NCBI GenBank assembly: GCA_036250195.1
Contig: JAVHZZ010000004.1
Location: 162,418,869-162,482,868, forward strand
Origin: Mixophyes australis
Lineage: Eukaryota; Chordata; Amphibia; Anura; Limnodynastidae
Direction: 5' to 3'
Length of the DNA stretch: 64,000 nucleotides
The notes below the pieces were generated by a model, which did no database searches, was not told where the DNA came from, and saw nothing but the letters and a program-made list of their open reading frames with translations. This document shows positions 10,901-24,300 of this stretch, piece by piece (the stretch's first letter is position 1; each line of letters begins with the position of its first letter). Both the position numbers and the translations under genes were made by a program.

Positions 10901-13900
10901 AATTCATATTGCCACTTCTTAGTTAATTGACCACACAGTGTTCGATGTGCATTTTACAAACTGCTTCTTCATGTCATGTAGGAGGTACACATATATAATA
11001 TAGCTGCTTGCTAGATCTGTTAGGCAAATGGAACTGGCTCTAATAGAAACAGCTACATTAGAATTAGTTTGATTGAGAAGGACAGGCACATTAAACTAAT
11101 TAGGGTCTTTCCTTGTTAAAATCAGAAAGTGAAGAAACAAAAAAAAATATTTTTATATTCACATCCCTATTACTCCATGAAAAATAGAGTAAACTACCAT
11201 AGGCGCGCACACAGGGTGTGCCAGGTTAATGTCGGATGCCATCTCCATGCATGACAACAAAATGACTGGTGCCACCAGCATTCCAGTGAGCTGACAGTGT
11301 CAGTGATCAAGTCACTGAGTGACTCACAAGACGTGGCGGCGCAGTGGTGACCTCCCCTTCAGCTCATGCAAAAATAATCACCAGGTCCCACAACCCTAAG
11401 TCGTTTATCCGCTTGCTGAATGGTGTAGGACTAGTTGAAATGATGAAATGACGACAGCAGGACACCTGCTATAATGTGGAAAGCCCAAACTGTTACAGCC
11501 TAGCGACTTTTTCGCTGTTTGTCACATGATTTTGCCGCTACTAGAATAGGTTATGAGTATTGGTAACACTTTAGTGTGGGGAATGTTTATTTTTTTTATT
11601 TATTTTTTTTACACACTATCAAAGTCCGTGCTGCTAATTATCATCATCAGCAAGCGTCTTGCTCCAGGGGTAGACTAGCCTTAACAGATATGCCTTCTTC
11701 CATATGTAGCATTCTTCATTACTCACACATGCCACTCCTTCGATCCCCCTGTACACCTCTCCAAGACTAGAGAGTAACAAGTGAGACGTAGGGACTTATG
11801 CTTATCCATTTTTTGTTGCGCAGTACGAAAATCCATATTTTACTCATAGATGGTTGATACTGAGTGGACATAACTGCAACATTTTTGTTTATTGTTCCTT
11901 GCCTTCTTTATGATAATTGTTGTGTATAAATAACAGAAAACATTGATTTTTTATCAACATCGTTTACTATTTTTTTAACACGTATAGAAATTTTTTAACT
12001 TGGATGTTAATCCAGTTTTAAATCTTCGTTAGTGTAAATCAGGATTATTAAAAGGATTAAAAGGATTATCAACCAGCTGCGTAACAGAAGCTCTTGAGTT
12101 CAGCACCCTGTGAAACTAAAAACAGATTAGCATGTTCTGGCCATAAAGTCAGGGATCAGGAACATGTTCGTTGTGGTCAATATTTATTTACACAACTGCC
12201 TTTCTGAGAACAATATTTATTCCTGGCAGCACTGGAAACATTATAAATGCATCGACAATTATGCAAAAAGGGTCCTGTAACTCACACCAATATATTAGGC
12301 AGTTGCTTTATTTTCTAAACTGTAATAGAAAAACATGACCATTAGAATTTTAGTAGTTCTGGCACTTTCAATAATTTGATATTAATTTTAAGATTTTGTT
12401 CCCCTACATTTCTCCATACCATGGACAGTTTATTTAGAATCTGTTAAGATTCTTGCTCTTATTCCCATCTTGTAGGCATGCAGGTAGATGACTGATGTGT
12501 TCTGATCCCACTGCAATAAATAATCCAGTAAATGGGAGTGAATTGGATATACTAGGCTACACACATTTACACTTTTTTGGTCAATAGATTGTTCCATTAG
12601 CCATTAGACTTCACTTGTTGTTCATTAACCTGATCAACATTTGTCCCATTTCTTTAATTTCTAATTGGATTTGGAAATATATTTCATGGGAATCTTCTGC
12701 CCTATCTGCAATTCATTATTATCTAATATTTCTTAGATAATGTGATAGAGACAATAAGAAAATATAAGGGTAATTGTGACTGGATCACTTATAAATAACT
12801 TATGGTATAAATTTATTTAAAGGAAATAGTGCAGGGTGCTTATTTATATAATTGCACATGCACTTATTTTTGATATTGTGTATATTTGGGTAAGGGAAAT
12901 CCTTAATTTCTGAGACCAGGGAGAGAAAATTAGTTTTTTTTGTTTGTTTTAACCTTTCTAGAGGAAATGCCATATTTCTGATGTATATATCTGATACAAT
13001 AAGCCTTTGTTTTGAAAGCCTTTTGTATATTTTGGTGTAAGGAAATGTCTTGTTTGGGGTTTACAACTTTTCCTGAGGAATTCTTTTCTTTTGGAGGAAA
13101 TGTGCATTCTACAACTGTTGGAAGAAAGGACTCATGCTAATCTCATGTTAATTAGACCTTTTGATGTGTGAGTGTAATAGGAAGATGTACTTCTTGCTGT
13201 CCACCGTAAGATGCAGGATATCGCAGCAAGGTTTTAAGATATCACAGATAAGCGTAAATGTTATTGGCTTACAATGCAAGTGACATGGTTGGTTTGCATC
13301 TTATCCAAGAGCAACAACATTAAACCGTTCATGGTAGGTATAAAGGCCTTGATGAAAACGAAAGATAAAGCATAGGTAGTATGCAAGGGGGCGTACTTGT
13401 AAAACCCTATACATTTAAGTTGTCTGAAGACATAAACACCCTTAAAGAAAATAGGTTAGTCCACTGTAGACAAGCCTCATTGCCATTCTTTGTTCATCCA
13501 TGATGTGGATATGACAGGAAATATATCACTGTTAAGGCTTGTACACACAAGCGTTAATATCCGTTCTTAAAGCTTTATTGCTGATACTCCAAAAATAATG
13601 TAAGCAAATCTATACATATATATTTTCTGACAAGCATTCACTTTACTTTGCATCATTGTCAAAGTTGCCTGCTGTGTTTATGAGCAATAATACTTATTAC
13701 ATTGCACACTATTGTGAACAGAGGTTTTTTAAACATGCATTTAAAACATGGACAAAGTACAATATTTTGACTATAGTTTTAATGCGGAATTACCACCTGA
13801 TATAAATTACCCTCCATTTACCCTCACATGTACAAGACCTAGGCCACTAAGTTTCAGTTGACTTGGGGAAAAAGCATTTAGAATAGTTTAGCTGAGTGGC

Positions 13901-15530
13901 TAGAATAGCAATGTTTAATGTATTTCTGCTTGAAATCTGGCATCTCAGCAAACCTTTACCTTTGTGTTGTCCTTGTACTACAACTTTGAGAACTTCACTC
14001 AACCCTGGAGTTATTGCCAGTTCATCCAAATAATCTCTGCTATTTTCATTTCAATCTTTTTTTTTTCCTTGGATGTCAACCAAGATTTTTGTGCTACACT
14101 GCAAAATATAAAAATATAAATAAACGTAAATAAAGACTAACCAATTGCAAGGAAACAGCCTTCATATGCTGCATTTAAGTAATCAAGCAAACAGATTAAC
14201 TTGCATTTTCTAATGCCAGACAAAGAGCCATCATGAAGCTGCTACTCTTCTTTCCGGAAATAAAACATGGTTTTAGTTGTTCTCCTAATGCACCTTTGAG
14301 AAACTTCTTGAATGAAAGACAATATGTAGTGCAGTCTTCTTTCCCTTAATGTTCCTCTACTTTAGTGGAAGTCATTGGTTTTACAGAATTGACAAAGGAT
14401 ATTTTGGCCAAGCCTTATTTTTAGAGCAAGAGAAATACTTTATATGTTTACTCTGCTTTTTAGGCTTTTATTTTCTTCTTGCAGTACTTCAATTTAGCTC
14501 TTTTATAAACACCTGTGTTTCAAGCACTTGAATAAGTTCAGCTATTGCAAGAGACTATATGAAGGGTCATTTATAGAAAGATGCTTTCAGTACAATGATA
14601 CTGGGTGTAAGCTAGTGTAGGATGCTGACATAGGTGAACCCTCCTATGTACCCTACTCTACTCTAAAACCTGAAGGTGTGTATGGGGGGGGGGGGGCTTC
14701 TTCTCTATGCTTGCATCAATAAATGTACCGCTCATGGGAATTTATCACTGACTAATACCTGTGTAAAGCCCTTAAACCGTTTGTTCATCCTTATTCTATT
14801 ACTGCATGAAATGTTTGCACATGTGTAAGGCTGGAAGGTTTATAATGAGGGCATTCAAGCAAAGGCTTCTTAACTATGTGGTTTGCTAAGATATCTGTAA
14901 GGAATAATAAAATTACATGAACATTTTTATGATGAGTATATTTGATGACATAATCATAACACTTAAAAAAACTGGACTTGAAATTGAAATGTTTATCATC
15001 TATAATACAGGCTACAGACACATGGGCGTTGGAAACCAATGCTCGATGAAGCGTAGGTAATTTGACTTTGCTTCAGAGGAGCTTTGAGATGCATTAATTA
15101 ACATTTCTCTAATCTGCGCTGCAGCATTGTGTATTATATCCTTTCCATAGTGCTTTGTAAGGCATTCCCATGAAGCAATATTAGATCTATATATTAGTTG
15201 CATAAGTACGTCTTTTATGAGTGACTTATTTCTATGATACCTTTGTCTGAGCAGGGCGCATTATATACCAACTTAAAGGTCTTGGTCTGTAGATTTGCTG
15301 TAATCGTTTGTCTGCCTGCCATTTACAACAATGCATTACCATTGCACCCTGGAAAATGTGACAGTTGGCAATACACTTATGCACCTTCTGGTTGCTCTGG
15401 AAACTGTGACAGTTGGTGAACTCTCCCCATCACCTGCTGGGTGACTTGAAACATGTGACCTGCTGGGTGGTCTGGAAACTGTTACCGTTATTTGCAGCCA
15501 CATATATCCGTATGTGGGATGACTCCACAT
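10901..15530. other. Intronic sequence with minor repeat scraps
   Basis: No host exon was seen. A GC-richer patch at about 11200-11420 (gcgcgcacacagggtgtgcc) looks like a repeat fragment. A G run lies at about 14684-14696. Two overlapping minus-strand open stretches (15203-15012 and 15039-14791) encode peptides I do not recognise. They are not called as genes because no splice sites or homologous family could be named. Confidence 0.45.
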
Positions 15531-15532
15531 AA

Positions 15533-15952
15533 CCTTACTTTAAAAGTAGACGCTATTTTTATATTGATCCAAAATATAGACACTAGCAAAGGTTTGGTTA
15601 ACGGAACAAGTCTTCAGGTGATGTATATGCATCCCAATATATTACATCTAATGGTTTTAACTGGGGAGGCTGAAGGACAGCACATCTCATTACCATGCAT
15701 TGATCTACAACCAAGCGACACGTCTTGCCCTTTCTTGCTTAAATGACGGCAATTCCTCGTAATGAGAATAAACAAGGGTCAAAGACAAACCCTTCAAAAG
15801 GTTGGCCTGTGTATACCAGAACCGGTGTTTACACATGGACAGCTTTAGGTTGCATTATACCAAGTAAAACAGAAACATCTATCAAAGTTAAAGTTGATCA
15901 TGGCCAGCAATGTAACTTAAATGGAAGAACTTATACATATAATGTAGTGTAG
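15533..15952 (+). pseudogene. Helitron RepHel helicase, C-terminal fragment
   Basis: The translation shows the end of a Pif1-like helicase in the form carried by Helitrons. In order: a LKVDAIFILIQNID segment (usual form K.GA.VML.RNLD), TSKGLVNGT, LTGEAEGQHISLPCIDL, and PSDTSCPFLLK leading to a stop at the Lys-Arg-Arg-Gln-Phe position. In shifted frames follow TLQKVGLCIPEPVFTHGQL and a tail IKVKVDHGQQCNLNGRTYTYNVV. The loss of the 'INKSQGQ' helicase motif and at least one shift show it is dead. The Rep nuclease and the front of the helicase are absent upstream. A CTAGT occurs at about 16119 after the GC-rich word ccgccgg; this might be the Helitron 3' end, but no convincing hairpin was seen. 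Confidence 0.8.
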
Positions 15953-18900
15953 AAAAAAAGTATTTTGTTTCTTTAATATAGTGATTTATAAGTAAATTAT
16001 TCATTATACTCCGTTGTTAACATTTCTACATGTAATGTAGTGTATGAAGAAGATATTGACTTCTGTAATTTAGTCTTTACATTTCAGTTTAATTTAAAGT
16101 GGTTACCGCCGGATTTCACTAGTATTACTGATTTTGTTTAGGACTGTAAATCTGAAGGCACACACTTTGTAATGGAGTGTGTGTACAGGACAGTTAAGTT
16201 ACATTGTTTGGAGGCAGAGCCGGATTAGTGGTCAAAGTGGTCTGGTACATGGTGGAATGCCATACCTCCACTTCTCCTACTGCCTTCATCATAAAGCTAT
16301 CAAATTCCATTCACTTACATTACCACTACATTTTTCTTCTACATTTCCATACCACCGCTTCTAAATTTTCAATTCAACCACTGCTTTAGACACAATACTG
16401 GTTTGGGGCAGTCCTCCTCCCTCTGATCCAGAAGCTAAGTACCAGGAGTCACAGGAGTATGTACGTCTCTGAGGCCTGGGGTCATAGAGCATTAGCTAGG
16501 ATTTCTTGGCCACTTTCACTAGTAGTCCATTATTTTCTTTTGTGTTTTTAATTCTTAATGAAGTGTCATTATGCATGTCTTTTGCTTGTACATAAATAAA
16601 TTAACACTTGCCATAAGTTATGCAGTTAGTGAAAGTCCTATTCATCGAAGAAGCAAAGACCAGAGGTCTACAGTCTACAATGATCTCAGTTTTTGTCACC
16701 TGCATATGTTTAGCTTCATCTTGTGGGAAGCTTCCTTCTCTCTATTTCCTGCACTAGCTGGAAAACAGAAGTCCAGTAACAGGCTTAATACTCTGAAATA
16801 AAATTATTTTTATAGAAATAAAATACTTTCAAATAAAGTATCTCTCTTGTTCTGGATATCATTTATAACATCGGATTGAGTGATCGTGATGGGAAATTAG
16901 ATTTTGTAATGGACAATATGCTTCTTAGAGTCAATTTACCAGCAAAATTATATTACACTTCAAACACAGCATAATTAATGATGAATGCATTCTAAAATAC
17001 AATAGGAAGCTATTGCTCAGCCCACAAAATCAGCTAAAAATATAAATTGTAGATTTAAAAATATGCAATATAAATTTGAAATATAATTTTTCTATTAAAT
17101 ATAAATTTACCAGCAAAAAAATGAAACCATCAATAATGAATGTGTATAGCTATTAACAAATGACCAGGTCCTCTGCACTGCACTGTTTACTGTCTGGTCT
17201 ATGTAGCTGATCCACAAGGCTGGGCCTAACATATCAATGATATTACATGTTTACTGCTAGGCAGGTGAATCTGTGCACAGTACATGCAACTGTTGCTGAA
17301 CTGTACTCCTAAACATGAATTAAAGACATTCCGCTCTAATAAATTCTAACAGATACAGCACAGAATTACAGAATAAGAGAAGTTGTGTTACTCTGAAGTT
17401 GGTTAATACCGCTATTGCGGCCCACGAATGGGGATCCCCACAGTTGGGAGGTATGCGAAAATGTTCCTAAATGCCCTCTTATAGCATCCATGGTACGCAT
17501 TACACTTTTGTGTCCTGCCCCGGGAATATCAACATTTGCCTACTTTTGTGGGATTGTGAGTTTTACTGGAAATGTGGAATTTGTGCATTACCTGGACTCT
17601 ATTTGCTGCTCTAATTGTTGACTCTGCGATATGTGTTTTTCTAGAATGTGTAAAGCCGTACCAGTCTTCTCTTGTGTATAGCCTTAAGTTCACAGTCTGT
17701 GTAGAGATAAGGTAAAGTAGTAGTTTATATGTGCGGTTCCTTTGGTAGTTGGGTAGTGGTGATTGGAATACTTTATGCCATGGTGCAGTCTCTTTTCCTG
17801 CAGCACCAAGGCTAAATGTCTTGTAGATAATCCAGGTACCGCCATGACAGGTGATTGGTGTTACCATGTAACAGAATGTACAATTTAGCAGACTGTGTCC
17901 TCATGCAATCCTGGTGGCTATTAAAATTCCAGTTTATTATACAGCAAAATATCAAAATGCTGTTAAGAGGGTTGATCCGTGTTACTGCATTTCTGTTTGC
18001 GGCTGTGTACTAAGCAGTACTGTATCCTCGTGCACTCCCCACGGTGATAGTGTCGTCTTTTTTGTATTGATGCAAGGGTTAGTTCAGCTGTAATTCTTTT
18101 GGATGAATCGATATACAGGGGTGCGAGAAGCAGGAGCAGGTACAAAGTCCTGGACCTTAGTCTGCCTGTGTAGTGGAAGGGGCCACCCACCTAGTGTAGC
18201 CCTGCCCCTTTCCGTGAGTGACTATGGAAGGGGCCCCAAGAAGTCACTTTACTGGGGCCTGAAATTCCACTTGGCGACTCTATGTACCGACTATTTCAGG
18301 GATGTTGTGTATCTGCAGTCCCAATCAGATCTGTCTTTATTACATGCTTCACTTTTGTGTGTGATAGATTTGATTACATTGGCCATAATGTGGCTAGAAA
18401 TGTGCTTTCCCTTCTAAAGTGCAAAAATATAGGATAACTCTTGATAACTACCATGTACCACCTGAGTATCCCTAAACTTAAAATCCTTTTGCAGGGGAAT
18501 AATCCATAAGTGTGCATCTTTGAACATTTGTATCTCAATTAAATAAACTGAGCCTGCAACACATTTTTTTTTCTCATATCGGCATTCACCTACCCTACAT
18601 TCAACAAGGAATTTTTGTGACCTGCCCAGCTCCTCCAGTAAACACAACACTTTGCATTCCCACAAATGTCTCCATTTGGATCATTGCCTTCTCTGGAATA
18701 ACTGGTTCATTAGACAAAATATAGGAGCCAGAGATCTGTTTAGCAAACTACGATACCCCAAAATTCTTTTGCAGCATTGCTTTTCACTATCGCCAGCTGA
18801 GAATAGACTATAGGGTCCAGTGAGGCTGGAAAGGCTTTCCTTGATCCACCGCCAGGTCAGCTCACTATGCACATGCACGGACGTTAGCCGCACATGCACA

Positions 18901-19397
18901 TTTTACTTACTGCATTCATCGGTGGTGTTAGGCTGCAGGTGAAGAGTAAAAATATTTAGTGGAGATGGGGGTCATCACCGGCCTCTCAGACAAGCCCCAG
19001 CATAGTAAATAACAACGTAATGTGTTATACGTTATATCTCTGACATTTGCAGCGATGCATAATGTTTGCTACTCTCCTGAATAATGGGCTCGTATTTTGC
19101 ACTTATTGCATATTACTATTTCTGTGTTTTAAATTGAATTAAATGAGTTCTAAACTTACATCTTTTACTAACTTTTCACAACATTTTAAATTCATGTAAA
19201 TCATGTAAATGCTTTTCTCTCATAGTTTTTTTTATTATTATTTTAGTGATACATAAACTTGTAAATTGGGTAAAGAGGCTGCTATTGCTATTGACAGGAC
19301 AGATTATATACTAATTCAGTGACAGAATTACACAAAAAGCCAGCATGCAGTAAGCAATTTTTAATGATTTTCGGAGTAAACACAGCAGCCTGGACAT
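15953..19397. other. Intronic sequence with unclassified repeat scraps
   Basis: Patches that look repeat-derived are 16211-16500 (starts cagagccggattag) and 18113-18260 (starts caggggtgcgag, with two ggaaggggcc blocks). Their second ends were not found. Open stretches at 17529-17867 and 18414-18665 on the minus strand resemble nothing I know. The rest is AT-rich intron. Confidence 0.4.
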
Positions 19398-19535
19398 CTG
19401 TTTTTTCATGTAGCACACAAATATCAACTTTAAATTTCAGTGTACAAATAAGCTATCAAGTATTTATGTGCTACATGAAAAAACAGTCTGTATTTAACTT
19501 ATGTGCAAAACAGAATACTAATTTGCACTCCTTGC
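19398..19535. mobile_element. Hairpin MITE, left part (split by the chromovirus)
   Basis: 19398-19417 and 19467-19486 are perfect 20-bp inverted copies (arms begin CTGTTTTTTCATG and end CATGAAAAAACAG) around a 49-base loop. The sequence continues in 27518-27588 after removal of the LTR element and one CTTGC copy. It ends in taatgaatcaggccc, the same terminus as at 34153-34170 on the other strand. The left arm of the MITE beyond the hairpin was not identified. Confidence 0.65.
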
Positions 19536-21397
19536 TGTCACGGGCACTAGGAGTCTTTACCCAGGGATCACCAGGTGGTAGGCTTACCAGAGCAATGTAG
19601 ATGGTAATAGGGTACTCTGGTAGCAGGGTGATCACGGAACAGGAAATGGTAGATGATGAGATGCTCAGGAAAGTCTATGACTAGCAGCACTGGTAATATG
19701 GAGGTAATAATACACGAGGAACTGTATGGACAAGGGCACGTGAAGGTAGTCAGTGGTCTGCGATAGCAAGTTGTACCACTGCTATAGTGAGGAGGAATGT
19801 CCAACAGAAACGAGGAGGTGATGAGAGTCAGCGGTCTGTGGATAGCAAGTTGTACCGCTGTCTGAGTGAAGGAATGGAATCCAAGTGGAGGTATCCGGGT
19901 AGTCAGTGGTCTGCGATAGCAAGTTGTACCACTGCTATGTGGGAGGATACTGGAACAGGTGATACAGGAAACAGGAATCAGTGGTCTGCCTCTAGCAAGT
20001 TGTACCACTGAACATATATGTGAGGAGGTGCACGGGGAGAGACTGCAACACAGGATATACACGGGCACCTTAAACACGATCCACAGTAATATGCATAATA
20101 TATATAAATGACTGAACAGCACTGCAAATATAGAAAGTCTCTTGAAGTAATCCGGCACAAGATAACACAGTCAATGATGGCAATAGACTCAGTGGATAGC
20201 AGACTCCAGAGGAGAACCAACACAGTCCAGCAAGATATGCAATACACCAGCACAGTCAATGAGAAGTATGCATACCGTGGTTCAGAAGCAGGCAGTCAGA
20301 CAGGAGTGCAGCGATACCTGAGCGGCAGGAGGCCGGCAGGATGAGAAGTCCCTGGATGGATGAGGCAGAGGTCTAGTAGGTGCAGCGCACAGGTAAGTAG
20401 ACCAACAGGGACACGAATCCACAGGAATCAGTAGAACGTGGAACTGGACTCATGGAGGACCCAGGAGAATGGTGATGATCTAGCAGAGGAATAGCTGATG
20501 AGATACGAATCCAATGCTGACAGGAGGGTAGAGACCAGCGGGACACGGGAAGGCGTGGAGAGCGGATCAGCAGTAGATGGACGATAGCGCTGACAGCAGC
20601 AGCAGGACTCTGCGGACACACGGAGGTAACCAGTAGCAACCAACAGGTGCCAATAGCGATGGAACACGGGAGAGCAGAGTAGACCAGGAGCTGTTGATCA
20701 CGGAGAGTAGCGGATGGCAATAATAGCAGCAGTCTCGAGGAAACACGGGAGAGATGAGATGAGATGAAGACTGCAGTGCACAGGGGCAGCGGATAGCAAT
20801 CAGCTAACAGTCACGATGATGAAACACAGACGAGTTGCAAGCTGGAAACTGTAGTGCACGGAGGCAGCGGATAGCAATCAGCTAACAGTCACGATGATGA
20901 AACACAGACGAGTTGCAAGCTGGAAACTGTAGTGCACGGAGGCAGCGGATAGCAATCAGCAAACAGTCACAATGATATATGATAGCGTTGAAGTGGTATA
21001 GAAGACTGTAGTGCACGGAGGCAGCGGATAGGAATCAGCTAACAGTCACGATGATACAGTTGATGGTAGAAGTGGTATGGGAACCACAGTAGTAGAAGTG
21101 GTTTGGAAACCACAGAGGTAGAAGTGGTTTGGAAACCACAGGAATCAGCAGCGCTGAATACACGAGGAAACCCAGGAACACCTTCAGAGACTCATGGGGA
21201 ATGAGACTCCAAGATCAGGCAACGTGGTGTTGACCACAGGTGCTTAATAGAGGGAGTGTTGCCTGATCTGCCAATTGAGTTAAAGGGACATACACTGAAG
21301 TATAGGAAAGGGCTGCGCATGCGCAGACCCTCAGGATGGAGGACGGCCACGGTTCCTAAATGTCCGGGAAGAAGCACTCACAGTCCGGTGAGTGACA
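19536..21397 (-). repeat. 3' LTR of the chromovirus
   Basis: Same length as the 5' LTR, with colinear sequence at a constant offset of 6115. Its outermost 67 bases (21331-21397) also encode the C-terminus and stop codon of Pol. Its TATA region reads TCTATTAA on the transcribed strand, against TATATTAA in the 5' LTR. Confidence 0.95.
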
Positions 21398-24300
21398 GTA
21401 CCCCCCCTTTTAAAGGTGGGCACAGAACGCCTGGAACCGGGCTTGTCCGGATTTTTGGAATAAAACTTCTTCAAAAGGGCAGGAGCATTAAGATCTTCAG
21501 CTTTGATCCAAGAGCGCTCCTCAGGACCAAAGCCCTTCCAATGAACGAGGAAACGGAGGACTCCTCGCGAAATTTTTGCGTCTAGTACCTCAGTAATCTC
21601 GAAATCCTCCTCCTGATGAACTTGAACTGGCTGCGGAGCTGAGGGAGGAGTTGAGAAACGGTTGATAATAAGAGGTTTGAGTAAAGACACATGGAAGGCA
21701 TTAGAAATCCGAAGATTCTTAGGAAGAAGTTTCACACATACTGGATTGATTACTTGAATGATCCTATATGGACCAATAAAACGAGGAGCGAATTTCATAG
21801 ATGGAACCTTCAAACGAATATTTTTGGTAGATAACCAGACACGATCTCCAATTTTTAGTGGTGGAATAGCCCGCCTCTTCTTATCTGCGAAAGATTTATA
21901 TTTGATAGATGTCTTCTTTAAACAGGTTTTGACCTGAGACCAGATATTTTTAAAGGTCTGACAAGCAGTCTCCACCGCAGGAACTTGGGTGGGCGGGAGG
22001 GCAGGAAATTCCGGAAAAGACGGATGGTGACCGTAGACCACGAAAAATGGAGTTTTGGATGATGACTCATGGTACATGTTGTTATGGGCGAATTCAGCCC
22101 AAGGAAGCAACTCTACCCAGTTGTCTTGATTGGCTGATGAGAACATCCTTATAAAAGTCTCAAGATCTTGATTGACACGTTCAGTTTGTCCGTTAGATTG
22201 CGGATGGTAAGAAGATGAGAGTGCTAATCGTATGCCCAAGGTTTTACAAAGGGCTCGCCAGAATCTGGAAACGAATTGTACTCCTCTATCTGACACAATC
22301 TCAGACGGACATCCATGGATACGGAAGATCTCTTTAATGAAATATTCAGCCAGGATAGACGAGGAAGGCAAACCAGACAGAGGGACGAAATGAGCCATCT
22401 TCGAAAATCTGTCCACCACCACCCAAATAGTGTTATGATTCTTACTAGGTGGTAAATCAGTAACGAAATCCATACTAATATGGGTCCACGGTTTGGACGG
22501 AATGGGTAGTGGTCGCAGCAACCCTGCTGGGGTTCTGCGGGAGGATTTGAACTGGGAACATAACTCACAGGAAGCAATGAACTCTTTGACGTCTCTCCTC
22601 ATTGAAGGCCACCAGTAACTTCGAGAGAGAATCTCAAAGGTCTTGTGTTCACCGGCGTGTCCAGAAAAACGAGAGGCATGGAACCACGAAAGGATTTTCC
22701 TCCTTAGAGTAGGAGGCACGAGGGTCTTCCCAAATGGTAGCGTTTTGGTGGATGAAGCAGCCAGTGAGATACATTTGGGGTCTAGAATGGTATGGTTGGA
22801 AACCTCTTCTATATCAGAGGACGTCACAAAAGCTCTAGATAAAGCGTCAGCTTTTTTGTTCTTGGCAGCTGGTTTGAAGGTTATTATTAATTCAAAACGG
22901 GAAAAGAAAAGAGACCATCTTGCTTGACGAGGGTTCAAGCATTGGGCAGACTGGAGATATGACAAGTTCTTATGATCCGTGAAGATCGTCACCGGATGGC
23001 GAGCTCCTTCCAATAAGTATCTCCATTCCTCTAATGCAGCTTTGATAGCCAGTAACTCCTTGTCCCCGATAGTATAATTCTTCTCTGCGGGCAGAAGACC
23101 CCGAGAATAGAAGGCACAAGGATGGAATTTTTGCTGTTCCGAGCGTTGGGAGAGAATGGCTCCCAAGCCCACATTAGAGGCATCTACTTCTAGAAAGAAG
23201 GGGAGTGTCACATCAGGCTGTCGAAGGATTGGAGCCGAAGAGAAGGACTCTTTTAGTGTTTGAAAGGCTTGAAGAGCCTCAGGTGACCATTGCTTAGGAT
23301 TAGCCCCTTTCCGAGTCAGGGCCACAATAGGAGATGCAATGGAAGAAAAGTCTTGAATGAAGCGTCTATAGTAATTGGCAAAACCTAAAAAACGCTGGAT
23401 AGCACGAAGAGTAGTTGGCTGGGGCCAATGTAGTACAGCATTCACCTTGTCTGGATCCATCTTCAGGCCAACTCCGGAAACTATATACCCCAAGAATGGA
23501 ATCTGGGGCAATTCGAATGAACATTTTTCTAATTTACAGAACAATGAATTTTTCCGTAGCCTGGAGAGGACTTCTGCCACACGTTGGTGGTGAGAAGGCA
23601 GGTCCTGTGAAAAGATCAATATGTCGTCCAGGTAGACGACGACACATACATATAATAAGTCCCGAAAGATCTCATTGATGAAGCCTTGAAAAACAGCGGG
23701 GGCATTACACAGCCCGAAAGGCATTACCAGATATTCGTAATGCCCGTCTCTGGTGTTAAACGCTGTCTTCCATTCGTCACCGGAACGGATTCTGATTAAA
23801 TTGTAGGCACCACGAAGATCCAACTTAGTAAAGATACGGGCTCCCTTGATGCGATCGAATAGCTCAGTGATCAGCGGAATGGGATACCGATTCTTGATAG
23901 TAATGGCATTGAGTCCACGAAAATCTATGCAAGGGCGTAATGATCCATCCTTCTTTTTGACGAAGAAGAACCCAGCTCCAGCGGGAGAGGTGGAAGGTCG
24001 AATAAACCCACGCTGGAGGTTCTCCTGTATGTACTCAGATGTGGCTTGAGTTTCAGGTAACGAGAGTGGATAGACCTGGCCCCTGGGGGGAGTCTTGCCA
24101 GGTAGAAGGTCGACCGGACAATCCCAAGAACGATGAGGAGGAAGACATTCAGACTGAGCTTTATCAAACACATCAGTAAATGAAGCATATTGAGGAGGGA
24201 GTCCCGGTGAGGTAGATGAGATGGAAGATTGCTGTACTTTGAGAGGAATAACTTGGGAAAGGCAACGATGGTGACATTCAGACCCCCAAGACGCAACTTG

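Noticed and set aside
14791..15203. Two overlapping minus-strand frames (63 and 82 codons)
   Set aside because: They look less random than most, but no family, splice sites or start context could be named, so they are mentioned only as sequence to search.
19568..20720. Open frames of 75-196 codons on both strands in the LTR, repeated at 25.9-26.8 kb
   Set aside because: They fall in tandem repeats and hairpins of non-coding LTR sequence, show no family resemblance, and conflict with each other in frame.
23375..24049. Plus-strand frames opposite pol
   Set aside because: Shadow frames of the intact minus-strand Pol.
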